Origin: Chelativorans sp. ZYF759
Lineage (GTDB): Bacteria > Pseudomonadota > Alphaproteobacteria > Rhizobiales > Rhizobiaceae
Length of the DNA: 64,000 nucleotides
Direction: 5' to 3'
Assembly (NCBI RefSeq): GCF_012911015.1
Contig: NZ_WVVV01000010.1
Span: 1-64,000, forward strand
Part shown: positions 8,432-16,884 of the stretch, one piece after another
Layout: each line of letters opens with the position of its first letter
How positions within the stretch are numbered: the first letter of the stretch is position 1
The notes under the pieces: generated by a model
What the model was told of the DNA's origin: nothing
Seen by the model: the letters and a program-made list of their open reading frames with translations, nothing else
Databases searched by the model: none
Translations under genes and position numbers: made by a program

Positions 8432-9864
8432 CGTCCCGCATCCTGCTTGAGCGTCTCGCGGTCACGCCATTGCTGCATGAAGGTGCGGCTTTCGGGCGCC
8501 GGCATTTCGCGGTGGCGCGTCCAGCCGCCGGCCAGCGGCAGCCAGCCAAGGCGCCGCTTTCGGCCGCCCAGCGCGGCCAGGAACGGGATGACCAGCCCCG
8601 CACCCAGCTTGTAGAGGCGGGGGCGCCTGGCGAAAAAGGCCCAGAAGCGGAGCCCGAAACGCTGTGCCGCCGGGTTGAGGCGGCGCTCGAACTCGCGCTC
8701 TCGCCAGTTTCGCATCATCCTCGGCAGCGGGATCCGCATCGGACATACTTCCTCGCAACGCCCGCAGAAGGTCGAGGCGTTGGGCAGGTGTCCGGCCTTG
8801 TCGACGCCGATGAGCGAAGGGGTCAACACCGCGCCCATGGGACCGGGATAGACCCATCCATAGGCGTGTCCGCCGACCGCATGATAGACCGGACAGTGGT
8901 TCATGCAGGCACCGCACCGGATGCAGCGCAGCATGTCCTGGAACTCGGTGCCCAGCATCGAGGACCGGCCGTTATCGAGCAGGATGACGTGATATTCCTC
9001 CGGCCCGTCGGGATCTCCCTTGCGGCGGGGACCCGTCGAGACCGTGGTATAGACGCTCGTCTCCTGGCCGGTGGCGGAACGTGCCAGCACGCGCAGGATC
9101 TGGCTGGCATCCTCCAGCGTGGGCACGACTTTCTCGATGGACGCCACGACCACATGAACCTTCGGCAGCGCCTGCGTCAGGTCGCCATTGCCTTCATTGG
9201 TGACGATGATCGACGAACCTGTCTCGGCAACCAGAAAATTTGCGCCGGTTATGCCCACATCCGCCGTCACATATTCCTTGCGCAGCACCATGCGCGCTTC
9301 GTTGAGAAGCGCCTCCGGTTCGGAAAGGTCCCGCGCAACGGGAAGATGATCGTGCACCCGGCGGAAGTCCATCTCCACCTGCTCCTTATTGAGATGGACG
9401 GCAGGCGCGATGATGTGGCTCGGGTGCTCGCCACGCAGCTGGATGATGTACTCGCCGAGATCGGTCTCGACCGGTCGGATTCCGTTCTCGGCCAGGAAAT
9501 CGTTGAGCGCGATCTCCTCCGTGATCATGGACTTGCCCTTGGTGACGCTGCGGGCTCTTGCCGCCTGGCAGATGTCCAGCACGATGTTGCGTGCGTCCTC
9601 CGCCGTTTCCGCCCAGTGCACGCGGCCGCCGGACGCCGTGACCTTGCGCTCGTAAGCCTCCAGATAGAAATCGAGATGGGAGAGCGTGTGGTCCTTGATC
9701 CGCTTGGCCTCGTCGCGCAAGGCGTCGAATTCCGGCAGACGGTCTGTCGCCTTCTTGCGTTTGTCGATGAAGCCGCGGCGCACGTTGCCGAGCGCCTTCT
9801 GCAGCTGGACATCGCCGAGCGCATCGTGGGCATTCTGTTTGAAGGCGGGCGAGCCGATTTGCAT
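8428..9864 (-). CDS. lutB: Lactate utilisation iron-sulfur protein B
   Basis: A 478-residue fusion of an N-terminal LUD domain (with VAETGSSIIVTNEGNGDL) and a ferredoxin-like region carrying two [4Fe-4S] motifs: CIRCGACMNHCPVY at about residues 312-325 and FCGRCEEVCPMRIPL about 55 residues later. It then ends in the poorly conserved YkgF C-terminus. It is the electron-transfer subunit of the LutABC L-lactate oxidising complex, in the cytoplasm at the membrane. The lutA stop lies two bases upstream, so the genes are surely co-transcribed. Confidence 0.94.
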   Translation of the reverse strand: MQIGSPAFKQNAHDALGDVQLQKALGNVRRGFIDKRKKATDRLPEFDALRDEAKRIKDHTLSHLDFYLEAYERKVTASGGRVHWAETAEDARNIVLDICQAARARSVTKGKSMITEEIALNDFLAENGIRPVETDLGEYIIQLRGEHPSHIIAPAVHLNKEQVEMDFRRVHDHLPVARDLSEPEALLNEARMVLRKEYVTADVGITGANFLVAETGSSIIVTNEGNGDLTQALPKVHVVVASIEKVVPTLEDASQILRVLARSATGQETSVYTTVSTGPRRKGDPDGPEEYHVILLDNGRSSMLGTEFQDMLRCIRCGACMNHCPVYHAVGGHAYGWVYPGPMGAVLTPSLIGVDKAGHLPNASTFCGRCEEVCPMRIPLPRMMRNWREREFERRLNPAAQRFGLRFWAFFARRPRLYKLGAGLVIPFLAALGGRKRRLGWLPLAGGWTRHREMPAPESRTFMQQWRDRETLKQDAGR

Positions 9865-9866
9865 GG

Positions 9867-10640
9867 TCAGCCGCTGCCTCCTATTGGCGGGGTATCGGTC
9901 ATGCCGGCCAGCACTTCCGCCACATGCCTCGTCTCGACCTTCGAGCCGTCCCGCTTCAGCTTGCCCGCCATGTTCATGAGGCAGCCGAGATCACCCGCGA
10001 GAAGAAGCTCGGCGCCCGTCGCCTCGACATTGCGGACCTTCTTTTCCACGATGGCGTTCGAGATCTCCGAATATTTGACGCAGAAGGTCCCGCCGAAGCC
10101 GCAGCAGGCATCGGCATCCGGCAATTCGCTCAGGGCGAGCCCGTCGACGCTCGACAGAAGCGCGCGCGGCTGGGCGCGAATGCCCAGCTCCCGCAGGCCC
10201 GAGCAGGAATCGTGGTAGGTCGCGCGGGCATCGAGCCGGGCGTGAACCGCAACCATGCCCCTCTCGTCGGAGAGGAAGGAGACGAGTTCGTGCACCTTGG
10301 CGGCGAAGGCCTCGGCCCGGGCCGTCCATTTCGCATCATCCCTGAAGAGACCGGGATAGTGCTTTTTCAGCATGCTGGCGCAGGAGCCCGATGGGGCCAC
10401 CACATAATCGTAATCCTCGAAGGCTGCGATGGTGTTTTCGGCGATGGCGCGGGCATCCTTCCGGTCGCCGGAATTGTAGGCTGGCTGGCCGCAGCAGGTC
10501 TGGGCAACGGGCACATCCACCGTACAGCCGGCCTGCTCGATGAGACGGATGGCCGCGAACCCGACCGTAGGGCGGAACAGATCAACCAGACAGGTGACAA
10601 ACAGACCGACGCGGGGTTTCGAAATGATGTTATCGTGCAC
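9867..10640 (-). CDS. lutA: Lactate utilisation iron-sulfur protein A (CCG-domain)
   Basis: A 257-residue cysteine-rich-domain protein (YkgE/LutA) with two CCG motifs, TCCGQPAYNSG and DACCGFGGTF, of the kind that bind a non-cubane Fe-S cluster in LutA, GlpC and heterodisulfide reductases. It is first in a four-gene minus-strand operon lutA-lutB-lutC-phosphatase. The 134-bp space upstream is shared with divergent glcD, so the two hydroxy-acid systems may answer to one regulator. None is encoded beside them. Confidence 0.93.
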   Translation of the reverse strand: MHDNIISKPRVGLFVTCLVDLFRPTVGFAAIRLIEQAGCTVDVPVAQTCCGQPAYNSGDRKDARAIAENTIAAFEDYDYVVAPSGSCASMLKKHYPGLFRDDAKWTARAEAFAAKVHELVSFLSDERGMVAVHARLDARATYHDSCSGLRELGIRAQPRALLSSVDGLALSELPDADACCGFGGTFCVKYSEISNAIVEKKVRNVEATGAELLLAGDLGCLMNMAGKLKRDGSKVETRHVAEVLAGMTDTPPIGGSG

Positions 10641-10760
10641 TTCCGGTCCTGTTCAGCCCCGCTTGGGCATGGATAATTGGTCGTTTTGGCGTTTCACAGC
10701 GGTCGAAGGCTCTTTTATAAGGGCACAAGCGGAAGCACGAAAGCAATTCCGGGTGAATAC

Positions 10761-10769
10761 GGAGGAGGT
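10761..10769 (+). promoter_or_regulatory. Extended Shine-Dalgarno of glcD
   Basis: GGAGGAGGT lies five bases before the ATG of glcD at 10775. It is an almost maximal anti-16S match. It is also fully complementary over nine bases to the loop ACCUCCUCCC of the small RNA hairpins at 45302-45406, so this gene is a natural candidate target if that RNA acts by blocking ribosome binding sites. Confidence 0.8.
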
Positions 10770-10774
10770 CGATC

Positions 10775-12271
10775 ATGTCAGGCCCGGCAATGCCGAAACC
10801 CGACCAGGCGACACTGGCGCGGCGTGAAGAGATCGTCGCCGACATGCGCGTCATCGTGCCTGGGGAAGGTGTCGTCGACGCCGTCAATTCCATGCGCGCC
10901 TTCGAGAGCGACGGCCTGACCGCCTATCGGCAATTGCCGCTGGTCGTGGTGTTGCCGGAGACGACGGCGCAGGTCTCGCGCATCCTCAAATATTGCTCGG
11001 ACCGCAATATCCGCGTCGTGCCGCGCGGTTCGGGCACCTCGTTGTCGGGTGGCGCGCTGCCGCTCGAAGATGCGGTTCTGCTCGTGATGAGTCGCTTCAA
11101 CCGCATTCTCGACATCGACTACGCCAACCGCGCGGTCGTCGCCCAGCCGGGCGTTACCAATCTCGGCATCACCAAGGCGGTCGAGGAGGAGGGCTTCTAT
11201 TATGCCCCCGACCCATCGTCGCAGATCGCCTGTTCGATCGGCGGCAACGTGGCAGAGAATTCCGGTGGCGTGCACTGCCTCAAATACGGGCTGACGGCCA
11301 ACAACGTGCTCGGCATCGAGATGGTGCTTATGGATGGCGAGGTGGTGCGGCTCGGCGGCAAGCATCTCGATGCGGAGGGATATGACCTGCTTGGCCTGAT
11401 GACCGGATCGGAGGGCCTGCTCGGCGTCGTCACCGAAGTGACGGTGCGCATCCTGCAGGCGCCGGAGACCGCGCGCGCCATGCTGGTCGGTTTTCCGTCC
11501 AGCGAGGAGGCGGGCCAGTGCGTGGCCGACATCATCGGCGTAGGCATCATCCCTGGCGGCATGGAGATGATGGATCGTCCGGCCATCCACGCCGCGGAAG
11601 ATTTTGTCCATGCGGGCTATCCGCTGGACGTGGAGGCGCTGCTGATCGTCGAACTGGACGGGCCACAGGCCGAAGTCGACCATCTGCTCTCACGTGTTGA
11701 AGAGATTGCAGCGAAGAACGGAGCCACCACCAGCCGCGTCTCGAATTCCGACACCGAGCGTGCCGCCTTCTGGGCGGGGCGCAAGGCTGCCTTCCCGGCC
11801 GTGGGTCGCATTTCGCCCGACTATTACTGCATGGACGGCACCATCCCGCGCAAGGAACTGCCCAAGGTGCTGGCCGGCATGCGCGAGATGTCGGAGAAAT
11901 ACGGGCTCCGGGTCGCCAATGTCTTTCATGCCGGCGACGGCAACCTGCACCCGCTCATCCTCTACGACGCCAACCAGCCCGGCGAGCTCGAGCGCGCGGA
12001 GGATTTCGGCGCTGATATCCTGAAGCTGTGTGTGGCCGTGGGCGGCGTCCTGACCGGCGAACATGGTGTCGGCGTGGAAAAGCGCGACCTGATGCCGGAG
12101 ATGTTTACAGAGGCAGACCTGAACCAGCAGATCCGCGTCAAATGCGCCTTCGACCCGGAGCACCTGCTCAACCCCGGCAAGGTCTTCCCGCAGCTCCATC
12201 GCTGCGCGGAACTTGGCCGTATGCATATCCACCGCGGCAAGATGCCGTTTCCCGACATTCCAAGGTTTTGA
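10775..12271 (+). CDS. glcD: Glycolate oxidase, FAD-linked subunit
   Basis: A 498-residue flavoprotein of the vanillyl-alcohol oxidase superfamily, catalytic subunit of the membrane-associated GlcDEF glycolate dehydrogenase (glycolate or D-lactate to the 2-oxo acid). The FAD-binding stretch PRGSGTSLSGGALP lies near residues 80-95. The C-terminal substrate half contains NVFHAGDGNLHP and GEHGVGVEKRD, all canonical for GlcD. The start is ATG 10775 behind GGAGGAGGT. The next gene encodes an ASCH-domain protein, not GlcE, so the glc operon is interrupted. Confidence 0.95.
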   Translation: MSGPAMPKPDQATLARREEIVADMRVIVPGEGVVDAVNSMRAFESDGLTAYRQLPLVVVLPETTAQVSRILKYCSDRNIRVVPRGSGTSLSGGALPLEDAVLLVMSRFNRILDIDYANRAVVAQPGVTNLGITKAVEEEGFYYAPDPSSQIACSIGGNVAENSGGVHCLKYGLTANNVLGIEMVLMDGEVVRLGGKHLDAEGYDLLGLMTGSEGLLGVVTEVTVRILQAPETARAMLVGFPSSEEAGQCVADIIGVGIIPGGMEMMDRPAIHAAEDFVHAGYPLDVEALLIVELDGPQAEVDHLLSRVEEIAAKNGATTSRVSNSDTERAAFWAGRKAAFPAVGRISPDYYCMDGTIPRKELPKVLAGMREMSEKYGLRVANVFHAGDGNLHPLILYDANQPGELERAEDFGADILKLCVAVGGVLTGEHGVGVEKRDLMPEMFTEADLNQQIRVKCAFDPEHLLNPGKVFPQLHRCAELGRMHIHRGKMPFPDIPRF

Positions 12272-12276
12272 GAGGA

Positions 12277-12864
12277 ATGCTGTTCAATCAACGCATTCTG
12301 GAAGGGATAGCGCACGGAGACGTAACCCTCGCTTTTCGGCGTTGGAAGCGGCAACAGATCCGGCCGGGCACGCGGTTGCGTACCGCCCTCGGCGAAGTGC
12401 GCATCGGAGAGGTTCGTCAAGTGGAAGAGACGGCGGTAAGCGAGGATGACGCGCGGCAGGCCGGCTTCGATTCGCTGGCAGGCCTTTGGCGCGACCTTCG
12501 CGAAGGCGAAGACCGTCGGCTGTTCCGCATCGCCATCGACGGCCTCGCGCAGGACACCCGAGTGGCCTTGCGGGAGGATGCCGTCCTGGGTGCCGAAGAG
12601 ACATCTGCACTGACCAAGAAACTTGCGCGCTGGGACAAGGCCAACGGCTCTGACGGCTATCACCGCCGCGTCCTGCAATCGATCGCTGGAAAGCCCGCCA
12701 CGCCGGCGGTCGAACTGGCAAAGCTGCTTGACGTGGAAAAGTTGAAACTGAAGCGCGACATCCGCAAGCTGAAGGAAATTGGCCTCACGGAGAGCCTCAA
12801 GGTCGGGTACCGGCTGTCGCCACGAGGAAGGACGTTCCTAACAATGTCGGAGTCCGCTCGATGA
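12277..12864 (+). CDS. ASCH-domain (PUA-like fold) protein
   Basis: A 195-residue protein whose first 60 residues have the ASCH pattern (MLFNQRILEGIAHGDVTLAF, then RRWKR, PGTRLRT, IGEVRQV), a PUA-like RNA- or nucleotide-binding fold. The C-terminal half is rich in charge and helix, with ELAKLLDVEKLKLKRDIRKL and GYRLSPRGRTFL, which reads like a winged-helix or other helical nucleic-acid-binding segment. Homologues with this same two-part layout occur in other bacteria, without known function. ATG 12277 follows AGAGGA directly after the glcD stop, so it is co-transcribed with the glc genes. The role there is unknown. Confidence 0.8.
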   Translation: MLFNQRILEGIAHGDVTLAFRRWKRQQIRPGTRLRTALGEVRIGEVRQVEETAVSEDDARQAGFDSLAGLWRDLREGEDRRLFRIAIDGLAQDTRVALREDAVLGAEETSALTKKLARWDKANGSDGYHRRVLQSIAGKPATPAVELAKLLDVEKLKLKRDIRKLKEIGLTESLKVGYRLSPRGRTFLTMSESAR

Positions 12865-12901
12865 CACTCCCTTTGGCGAAACCGCGTAAGACCCGGCCCG
12901 C

Positions 12902-14107
12902 ATGACCACCTTCACCCCCACCTCAGCAACCGAAGTGCTCGACACCGTCGCCTGGGCCGTCTCGGAGGAAGCGCCGCTCGAAATCCTTGGCCACGGCTCA
13001 AAGCGCGGGATCGGTCGCCCGGCGCAGACCGAGCACGTCATCGACCTGTCGCAGTTGACGGGGATCACGCTTTACGAGCCGGAAGAGCTGGTGCTGTCGG
13101 CCCGTGCCGGCACGCCGCTGGCCGAGATCGAGGCGCTGCTGTCGGACAATCGCCAGGAACTGGCTTTTGAGCCCATGGATTATGGCCCGCTGCTTGGCGG
13201 CGAGGCCGGGCGCGGTACGATCGGCGGTGCGCTGATGAGTAACCTGTCCGGCCCCCGCCGCATCAAGACGGGTGCGGCGCGCGACCATGTGCTCGGCATT
13301 CATGCGGTCTCGGGTCGCGGTGAGGCCTTCAAATCGGGCGGGCGCGTGGTGAAGAACGTCACCGGCTATGATCTCTCCAAGGGGCTTGCCGGCTCCTGGG
13401 GGACCTTGGCGGTGGCCACCGACGTGACCTTCAAGGTGCTGCCGGCGGCCGAGACCGAGACCTCGGTCGCCGTGCGTGGCCTGACCGACGAACAGGCAGC
13501 CTTCGCCATGGCCGCCGCGATGGGCTCGAGCGCGGAAGTATCCGGTGCGGCGCACCTGCCCGAAACCGTCACCGGGAAGGTGATCGACGGCGCGTTGAAG
13601 GGCATGGCCTCGACGTTGTTCAGAATCGAGGGGTTCGGCCCATCGGTGGATTACCGCGTTGACAGCCTGAAGCACCTACTGGCGAGCCAGGGCGAGATCG
13701 ACACGCTTCCACCCGAGACGTCACGTCTTCTGTGGCGCGAAATCCGTGATTGCAGACCTTTTTCCACCGCTCATGGCAAGCCGCTCTGGCGGGTGTCGAT
13801 GACACCGTCGCAAGGTCATGCCATGGTCATGGCGCTGCGGATGCGCACGGCCGCCGATGTGTTCTACGACTGGCAGGGCGGGCTTATCTGGATCCAGATG
13901 GACGTCGAGCCTGGCGCCGAACTGCTGCGCGGGCTGGTTGCCGCAAATGGCGGCGGCCACGCCACCCTGGTGCGGGCCGCGCCTTCGGTCCGGGCCGCGG
14001 TGCCGGTGTTTCAACCGCAGCCTCCGGCGCTGGCGGCGTTGTCCGCCCGCCTGAAGGAACAGTTCGATCCGAAAGGCGTGCTCAATCCGGGCCGCATGCA
14101 GGGCTGA
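12902..14107 (+). CDS. glcE: Glycolate oxidase, second FAD-binding subunit
   Basis: A 401-residue FAD_binding_4 protein, the GlcE subunit of glycolate dehydrogenase. It is shorter than GlcD. Family landmarks are LGHGSKRGIGRP near residue 30, GGEAGRGTIGGALMSNLSGP near residues 100-120, GGRVVKNVTGYDLSKGLAGS near residues 145-165 and the C-terminal FDPKGVLNPGRM. It lies 38 bp after the ASCH gene and 30 bp before a small membrane protein gene, within the same plus-strand run. Confidence 0.94.
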   Translation: MTTFTPTSATEVLDTVAWAVSEEAPLEILGHGSKRGIGRPAQTEHVIDLSQLTGITLYEPEELVLSARAGTPLAEIEALLSDNRQELAFEPMDYGPLLGGEAGRGTIGGALMSNLSGPRRIKTGAARDHVLGIHAVSGRGEAFKSGGRVVKNVTGYDLSKGLAGSWGTLAVATDVTFKVLPAAETETSVAVRGLTDEQAAFAMAAAMGSSAEVSGAAHLPETVTGKVIDGALKGMASTLFRIEGFGPSVDYRVDSLKHLLASQGEIDTLPPETSRLLWREIRDCRPFSTAHGKPLWRVSMTPSQGHAMVMALRMRTAADVFYDWQGGLIWIQMDVEPGAELLRGLVAANGGGHATLVRAAPSVRAAVPVFQPQPPALAALSARLKEQFDPKGVLNPGRMQG

Positions 14108-14137
14108 CAGAAGATATCGCGAACTCAGGAGGGACAG

Positions 14138-14512
14138 ATGAGCGAGCAGTACAACGCACCGACACCCCAAAAGGCGGGCTGGTTCGATCCGGGTCCTGCC
14201 AATGTGCAGGCCATCTACATCCTGTATCTAGTCGGTTTCGTCGTTGGCATCACGGCGATCGTCGGCCTCGTGATGGCCTACATGAACCGAGGCAGAGCGG
14301 GGGGCTGGATCGAAACCCACTACACCTGGGCAATCCGCACATTCTGGATCGGTCTCCTGGGCGCCATCGTCTCCGCCATCCTGACGATCGTGGCCATCGG
14401 CGTGGTCCTGATGTTTGCGCTGGCCATCTGGGTCATCGTGCGTGTCGTGATCGGATTGCAGGCCGTCAGCCGCGGCGAGCCGATCAAGAACCCGCAAAGT
14501 TGGATGCTCTAG
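14138..14512 (+). CDS. DUF4870-like small membrane protein
   Basis: A 124-residue integral membrane protein with three or four hydrophobic helices (about residues 25-50, 65-88 and 88-108). It has a GRAGGWIETHYTWAIRTFW loop and the C-terminal GLQAVSRGEPIKNPQSW, a pattern typical of DUF4870/Tic20-like proteins. An AGGAGGGAC ribosome binding site precedes ATG 14138. It sits between glcE and glcF. It may be part of a membrane anchor for the otherwise peripheral glycolate dehydrogenase, but that is inference from position alone. Confidence 0.85.
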   Translation: MSEQYNAPTPQKAGWFDPGPANVQAIYILYLVGFVVGITAIVGLVMAYMNRGRAGGWIETHYTWAIRTFWIGLLGAIVSAILTIVAIGVVLMFALAIWVIVRVVIGLQAVSRGEPIKNPQSWML

Positions 14513-14532
14513 GAGCAATGATCGAATAGTTC

Positions 14533-15873
14533 ATGCAAACCAGTTTCACGCCGGCCCAGCTCGAAGATCCAGATGTCGCCCATTCGGAGGCGATCCTGCG
14601 CAAATGCGTGCATTGCGGCTTCTGCACAGCGACCTGTCCAACCTATGTGACGCTCGGCAACGAACTGGATTCCCCGCGCGGGCGCATCTACCTCATCAAG
14701 GACATGCTGGAGAACGACCGGCCGGCGGACGATACCGTCGTCACCCATATCGACCGCTGCCTCTCCTGCCTCTCGTGCATGACGACCTGCCCGTCGGGCG
14801 TGAACTACATGCACCTCGTGGATCATGCGCGGGTGCACATCGAGAACACCTATCGACGGCCGCTGCTCGACCGGATGACCCGCGGGGTGCTGGCGGCGGT
14901 CCTTCCCTATCCGGGCCGGTTCCGGGCAGCCCTGAAGCTGGCCCGGCTCGGCCGACCCTTCGCCGCTTTGCTGCGGGCCGTACCCGCGCTGAGGCCGTTC
15001 TCCGCCATGCTGGATCTGGCTCCCGCCCGCGTGCCGCCCCCGTCGCCCGCGTCCAGCCCGGCCGTGCACAGTCCGCATGGCCAGAAGCGCGGCAGGGTGG
15101 CGCTGCTCACGGGCTGTGCGCAATCCGTGCTCGATCCGACCATCAACGAGGCAACCATCGCGTTGCTCACCCGCCTCGGCATCGAGATCGTGGTGCCCGA
15201 AGGGGAAGGGTGCTGTGGCGCGCTGGTACACCACATGGGCAAAGAAGACGCGTCGCTGGCGGCGGCCCGCAACAATGTCGATGTCTGGATCCGCGTCGCG
15301 GAAGCCGGTCCGCTCGACGCGATCATCATCACGGCATCGGGTTGCGGGACGACCATCAAGGACTACGGCCATATGCTGAGGCTCGATCCGGCCTATGCCG
15401 AAAAGGCCGCGCGCGTATCGGCGCTGGCCAAGGACGTGACCGAGTATCTCGCTGGCCTCGACCTGCCCGCGCCGACCCTGGCGCCTTCCCTCACCGTCGC
15501 ATACCACTCCGCCTGCTCGATGCAGCATGGCCAGAAGATCGTGGCGGCGCCAAAGGAACTTCTGAAGCGCGCGGGGTTCGCCGTGGTCGAACCGCGAGAA
15601 GGCCATCTCTGCTGCGGCTCGGCCGGTACATACAACATCCTGCAGCCCGAGATTTCCGCGCGCCTGCGGTCCCGCAAAGTCAAGAATATCGAGGCCACCC
15701 GGCCCGATCTCATTGCCACCGGCAATATCGGCTGCATGACCCAGATCGGTGCGGCGACCGCGCTCCCCATCGTCCACACCGTACAGCTGCTCGATTGGGC
15801 GTTCGGGGGCGTGAGGCCGGCTGGCGTTCCTGCCGCAGACCACCCCACCGTCCACGCAATGTCAGATGTGTGA
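14533..15873 (+). CDS. glcF: Glycolate oxidase iron-sulfur subunit
   Basis: A 446-residue electron-transfer subunit of glycolate dehydrogenase. Two [4Fe-4S] motifs lie at Cys25, 28, 31, 35 (CVHCGFCTATCP) and Cys76, 79, 82, 86 (CLSCLSCMTTCP). Two CCG cysteine-rich domains follow (EGEGCCGALVHHMG and HLCCGSAGTYN). The length and order match GlcF. It ends the plus-strand glc run. Its last 12 bases overlap the end of the convergent transporter gene. Confidence 0.95.
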   Translation: MQTSFTPAQLEDPDVAHSEAILRKCVHCGFCTATCPTYVTLGNELDSPRGRIYLIKDMLENDRPADDTVVTHIDRCLSCLSCMTTCPSGVNYMHLVDHARVHIENTYRRPLLDRMTRGVLAAVLPYPGRFRAALKLARLGRPFAALLRAVPALRPFSAMLDLAPARVPPPSPASSPAVHSPHGQKRGRVALLTGCAQSVLDPTINEATIALLTRLGIEIVVPEGEGCCGALVHHMGKEDASLAAARNNVDVWIRVAEAGPLDAIIITASGCGTTIKDYGHMLRLDPAYAEKAARVSALAKDVTEYLAGLDLPAPTLAPSLTVAYHSACSMQHGQKIVAAPKELLKRAGFAVVEPREGHLCCGSAGTYNILQPEISARLRSRKVKNIEATRPDLIATGNIGCMTQIGAATALPIVHTVQLLDWAFGGVRPAGVPAADHPTVHAMSDV

Positions 15874-16740
15874 GCCCCGCAGCATCCGCGATCTGAGCCA
15901 ATAGACGAAGGGCAGGCTCACGAAATACATCGTGATTCCGTAGACGCCGGAGGGCAGGCTGAAGGGTGGCAGCTCCATGGTGCGCTCGACGATAAGCGAA
16001 CCCACCGTGATGCCCAGCGCCGCGTTCTGGATTCCGGTCTCGATGGCGATGGCCGTGGCCTGCGCGTCATTGAGGGCAAAGAGCTTGGCGATGCCGAAGC
16101 CGAGCACCAGCAGGAGTATGTTGAGGCCGACGACGCTTGGTCCCAGCCTGCCGAGATTGGCGATGAACGTTCCCCAGTTCACGGCGAGCGCGCCGACGAC
16201 CACGATGATGAAGAATCCGAGGGCACCGCGAAATGCATGCTTCTCGATGCGGCTTGCCAGCGGTTCGGCATAGTGACGCAGCGCGATGCCTGCCATGACG
16301 GGAATCGTCATCGAGACGAACAGCCTCACACCCAGCCCCGCCACGTCGATCGCGGCAGCCGATACGCCGAGGAGCTGATCGGCGAACAATTTGAGCAGGA
16401 TCGGGAGCGTGAACACCGTGACCAGGCTGGTGACCCCGGTCAGCGAGATCGACAACGCCACGTCGCCATGGGCAAGTTTTGTCATCATGTTGGAAGTCGG
16501 GCCGCCCGGACAGAATGACAGGATCATGAGGCCCAGCGCCAGCGGCGGCGACAGGCCCGAAACACGCCCCACGATGTAAGCCGTGGTTGGAATGAGGATC
16601 AGCTGCGCCGCCAGCCCGACGGCGAATGCCTTCGGGAAGCGGAAGATTCGCGCGAAATCCCCGACGCGCAGGCTCAGGCCGAGCGAGAACATGATGACGA
16701 CAAGCGCCAAGGTGAAAAAGGCGGAGAATAAAATGTCCAT
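15862..16740 (-). CDS. Bile acid:sodium symporter family (BASS) transporter
   Basis: A 292-residue membrane protein with about nine hydrophobic helices and the BASS motif SFCPGGPTSNMMTKLAHGD (first third of the protein) plus ETGIQNAALGITVGSLI near the C-terminus, both at the sodium-binding cross-over of the family. Such proteins take up organic anions, often with sodium. The substrate cannot be read. A GGGGGTCCT stretch precedes ATG 16740. Its convergent overlap with glcF makes a hydroxy- or keto-acid substrate conceivable, but this is only contextual. Confidence 0.9.
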   Translation of the reverse strand: MDILFSAFFTLALVVIMFSLGLSLRVGDFARIFRFPKAFAVGLAAQLILIPTTAYIVGRVSGLSPPLALGLMILSFCPGGPTSNMMTKLAHGDVALSISLTGVTSLVTVFTLPILLKLFADQLLGVSAAAIDVAGLGVRLFVSMTIPVMAGIALRHYAEPLASRIEKHAFRGALGFFIIVVVGALAVNWGTFIANLGRLGPSVVGLNILLLVLGFGIAKLFALNDAQATAIAIETGIQNAALGITVGSLIVERTMELPPFSLPSGVYGITMYFVSLPFVYWLRSRMLRGSHI

Positions 16741-16848
16741 AGGACCCCCGGAGGCCGGCAGGCCGGATCCTACCTACTGAAATATATCAAGCTGCATCGG
16801 CGTTTGACAATCACCCTGCCTCGCGCCGCCGATACAAATCGCGCGAGC

Positions 16849-16873
16849 CCCGGCGCGGATGATTCGCGCCGGG
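16849..16873 (-). terminator. Stem-loop downstream of the L,D-transpeptidase gene
   Basis: CCCGGCGCG (16849-16857) pairs with CGCGCCGGG (16865-16873) around a 7-base loop, starting 12 bases past the stop of the minus-strand L,D-transpeptidase gene. No clear U-tract follows, so it could be a weak terminator or an mRNA 3' stabilising hairpin. Confidence 0.5.
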
Positions 16874-16884
16874 ACTGTTTCGGA

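Noticed and set aside
8365-10218. Plus-strand reading frame of 617 codons opposite lutB and lutA
   Set aside because: Antisense to genes with all Fe-S motifs; no protein-like features.
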